This document shows, piece by piece, positions 5,253-6,879 of a DNA stretch of 6,879 nucleotides. The position numbers and the translations under genes were made by a program. The first letter of the stretch is position 1. Every line of letters begins with the position of its first letter. The notes beneath the pieces are model-generated. The model saw only the letters and a program-made list of their open reading frames with translations. It had not been told where the DNA came from and searched no databases. Origin of the DNA: Bacillota bacterium (GTDB lineage: Bacteria; Bacillota; Clostridia; Peptostreptococcales; Anaerovoracaceae); assembly GCA_021443825.1 (NCBI GenBank), contig JABUTE010000193.1, forward strand, positions 1 through 6,879, written 5' to 3'.

Positions 5253-6665
5253 ATGGAAAACATTCAGAAGAAACCGGTAAAGATTACCGAAACCGTGCTC
5301 AGAGATGCTCCCCAGTCCCTCATCGCGACCAGAATGGGCACCGAGCAGATGCTCCCCATCGTCGACAAGATGGACCAGGTAGGCTACTATTCCGTAGAAT
5401 GCTGGGGCGGCGCCACCTTTGATGCATGTCTCAGATTCTTAAAGGAAGATCCCTGGGACAGACTGAGAGCCTTCCGCGAAGGCTTTAAGAACACCAAGCT
5501 GCAGATGCTGCTCAGAGGCCAGAACCTGCTGGGCTACAGACATTATCCCGATGATGTCGTCGAATATTTCGTTCAGAAGTCGGTTGCTAACGGCATCGAC
5601 ATCGTTCGCGTTTTCGACGCCTTCAACGATATGAGAAACCTGCAGACTGCTGTCAAGGCCATCAAGAAGGAAGGCGGACACGCACAGATCGCTCTGTCCT
5701 ACTCCCTGGGCGAAGCCTATACCATGGACTACTGGAAGAACATCGTAAAGAAGATCCAGGACATGGGCGCAGATTCCATCTGCCTGAAGGATATGGCCGG
5801 TCTGATGCTGCCCTACCCCGCTTACGAGCTGGTATCCGAGCTGAAGAAGACCGTCGAGATCCCCATCGATCTGCACTCCCACTGCACCGCAGGTCTGGCG
5901 ACCACCACTTATGTAAAGGCTGTTGAAGCAGGCTGCGATATCATCGATACCGCTATGTCTCCCCTGTCGCAGGGCACTTCCCAGCCCCCCACCGAGGTTC
6001 TCGTTGAGATGTTCAAGGGAACTCCCTGGGATACCGGTCTTGACCAGAATCTGCTGGCAGAGATCGCCGACTACTTCAGACCCATCAGAGACGATGCTCT
6101 GGCCAGCGGCCTGATGAACCCCAAGGTTCTGGGCGTCGATATCAAGACTCTCATGTATCAGGTTCCCGGCGGCATGCTCTCCAACCTGATGTCGCAGCTG
6201 AAGGAGCAGGGTGCTTCCGACAAGTACTACGAAGTACTGGCCGAGGTTCCCAGAGTCAGAAAGGATCTGGGCGAGCCTCCTCTCGTTACTCCGTCTTCTC
6301 AGATCGTCGGAACCCAGGCTGTATTCAATGTACTCATGGGCGAGCGCTACAAGATGATCACCAAGGAGACCAAGGGTATCCTGAAGGGCGAGTACGGTGC
6401 AACTCCCATGCCCGTCGACAAGGAGCTGCAGAAGAAGGCTCTGGGCAACGAAAAGCCCATCACCTGCAGACCGGCCGACAAGATCAAGCCCGAGCTGGAT
6501 GCACTCAAGAAGGAAGTTGCTCCCTACAAGCAGCAGGATGAAGACGTGCTCAGCTACGCTCTCTTCCCCCAGGTCGCTACCGACTTCTTCAAGTACAGAG
6601 AAGCACAGCAGACCGGCATCGATGCCTCTGCTGCCGACAAGGCCAACAAGTCTTATCCCGTATAG
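5253..6665 (+). CDS. oadA: OadA/5S-type carboxyltransferase (oxaloacetate decarboxylase alpha / pyruvate carboxylase B-like), no biotin domain
   Basis: A 470-residue protein. A DRE-TIM-type barrel (about 10-285) is followed by the PYC/OADA conserved C-terminal domain (about 290-445). Barrel motifs are ITETVLRDAPQSLIATRM (11-28), WGGATFDACLRFL (51-63), LLRGQNLLGYRHY (86-98), FDAFND (121-126), CLKDMAGL (177-184) and DLHSHCTAG (206-214). Metal ligands of the family are present: Asp18, Lys179 (normally carbamylated), His208 and His210. The family's RDAHQ reads RDAPQ here. It should transfer carboxyl between oxaloacetate/pyruvate and biotin on the separate carrier. OadA proteins of about 590 residues end in a biotinyl domain; this one stops before it, as in the 5S subunit. 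The start follows TAAGG by seven bases, a weaker ribosome site than its neighbours have. It is the last gene before the terminator. The reaction direction cannot be read from sequence; with OadB beside it, oxaloacetate decarboxylation is likeliest. Confidence 0.9.
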   Translation: MENIQKKPVKITETVLRDAPQSLIATRMGTEQMLPIVDKMDQVGYYSVECWGGATFDACLRFLKEDPWDRLRAFREGFKNTKLQMLLRGQNLLGYRHYPDDVVEYFVQKSVANGIDIVRVFDAFNDMRNLQTAVKAIKKEGGHAQIALSYSLGEAYTMDYWKNIVKKIQDMGADSICLKDMAGLMLPYPAYELVSELKKTVEIPIDLHSHCTAGLATTTYVKAVEAGCDIIDTAMSPLSQGTSQPPTEVLVEMFKGTPWDTGLDQNLLAEIADYFRPIRDDALASGLMNPKVLGVDIKTLMYQVPGGMLSNLMSQLKEQGASDKYYEVLAEVPRVRKDLGEPPLVTPSSQIVGTQAVFNVLMGERYKMITKETKGILKGEYGATPMPVDKELQKKALGNEKPITCRPADKIKPELDALKKEVAPYKQQDEDVLSYALFPQVATDFFKYREAQQTGIDASAADKANKSYPV

Positions 6666-6687
6666 GGCATAAGCGTATCAGCAAACG

Positions 6688-6718
6688 AAAACCGTCCGAG
6701 CGAATCGGACGGTTTTTT
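6688..6718 (+). terminator. Intrinsic terminator of the decarboxylase operon
   Basis: A perfect 9-bp stem (ACCGTCCGA at 6691-6699, TCGGACGGT at 6705-6713) encloses the loop GCGAA and leads into a run of six T (6713-6718). Flanking A and T residues can lengthen the stem to 12 bp. It starts 22 bases after the last stop codon of the operon. On the - strand only a short A-derived T-run follows, so action in that direction is possible but weaker. Confidence 0.92.
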
Positions 6719-6879
6719 GTTGCGTTATGGGGCTGTGTGGGAGGAAGGGAGAGCCCGGAGTGCCTCAATATTCGTAACAGACTCATGGCACAGCTCGGGG
6801 ACCGGGCGCGGTACCCCGGTAGGTGTGGCTCCGAAAAGCCAAAAAGAGCCTTTTCTCCGCCATCACCTGCCGATCCACG
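6719..6879. other. Non-coding GC-rich tail after the operon
   Basis: No gene is supported here. The segment contains short inverted repeats: ACCGGG (6801-6806) with CCCGGT (6815-6820) around a GGTACC core, and GGCTC (6827-6831) with GAGCC (6846-6850). A - strand frame is open from the window edge leftward through the terminator and into the end of the last operon gene. It has no ribosome site or recognisable domain and is judged not coding. The inverted repeats could belong to a dispersed intergenic repeat, but one copy cannot show this. Confidence 0.3.

Noticed and set aside
6589..6879. - strand frame open from the window edge into the end of the OadA-type gene
   Set aside because: It runs through the operon terminator and into a conserved gene, has no ribosome site and no recognisable domain. 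Treated as chance.

Overview
The window holds a five-gene operon on the + strand for a biotin-dependent, Na+-translocating decarboxylase (2044-6665), preceded by two genes on the - strand. Gene content, gene order and the strong GGAGG-type ribosome sites suggest an anaerobic Firmicute of the Clostridia, plausibly Lachnospiraceae. This placement is inferred from protein resemblance and synteny; no marker gene is present. Coding regions are GC-rich, while the two large intergenic stretches are strikingly AT-rich.

Left part: a Crp/Fnr-type regulator gene (111-788, -) with its own promoter (868-897) and a strong terminator (69-93). After an AT-rich gap comes a gene (1103-1774, -) whose product has the fold signature of a biotin--protein ligase, but all three of its classical active-site motifs are altered. 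A promoter region of about 270 bases (1775-2043) separates this gene from the divergent operon. It carries a perfect 12-bp palindrome next to -10-like elements.

Right part: the operon encodes, in order, a divergent 12S/MmdA-type carboxyltransferase, an OadG-like small membrane subunit, a stand-alone biotin carrier protein with EAMKM, the OadB-type Na+ pump subunit, and an OadA/5S-type carboxyltransferase without its own biotin domain. Gaps are 3-16 bases, and a terminator follows at 6688-6718. In the family model, the 5S-type enzyme moves carboxyl from oxaloacetate to biotin on the carrier. OadB then decarboxylates carboxybiotin while exporting Na+, with OadG holding the complex at the membrane. 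The unusual point is that a 12S-type subunit is also present, so the operon has a counterpart for each subunit of propionibacterial transcarboxylase (12S, 5S, 1.3S) plus the Na+ pump. Whether the 12S-like subunit uses an acyl-CoA is doubtful, because its substrate-binding motifs are altered.

The most notable observations are the degenerate biotin-ligase-like protein beside a biotin enzyme, and the pairing of two unrelated carboxyltransferases with a single carrier. No tRNA, rRNA, CRISPR array, insertion sequence or phage element was seen.
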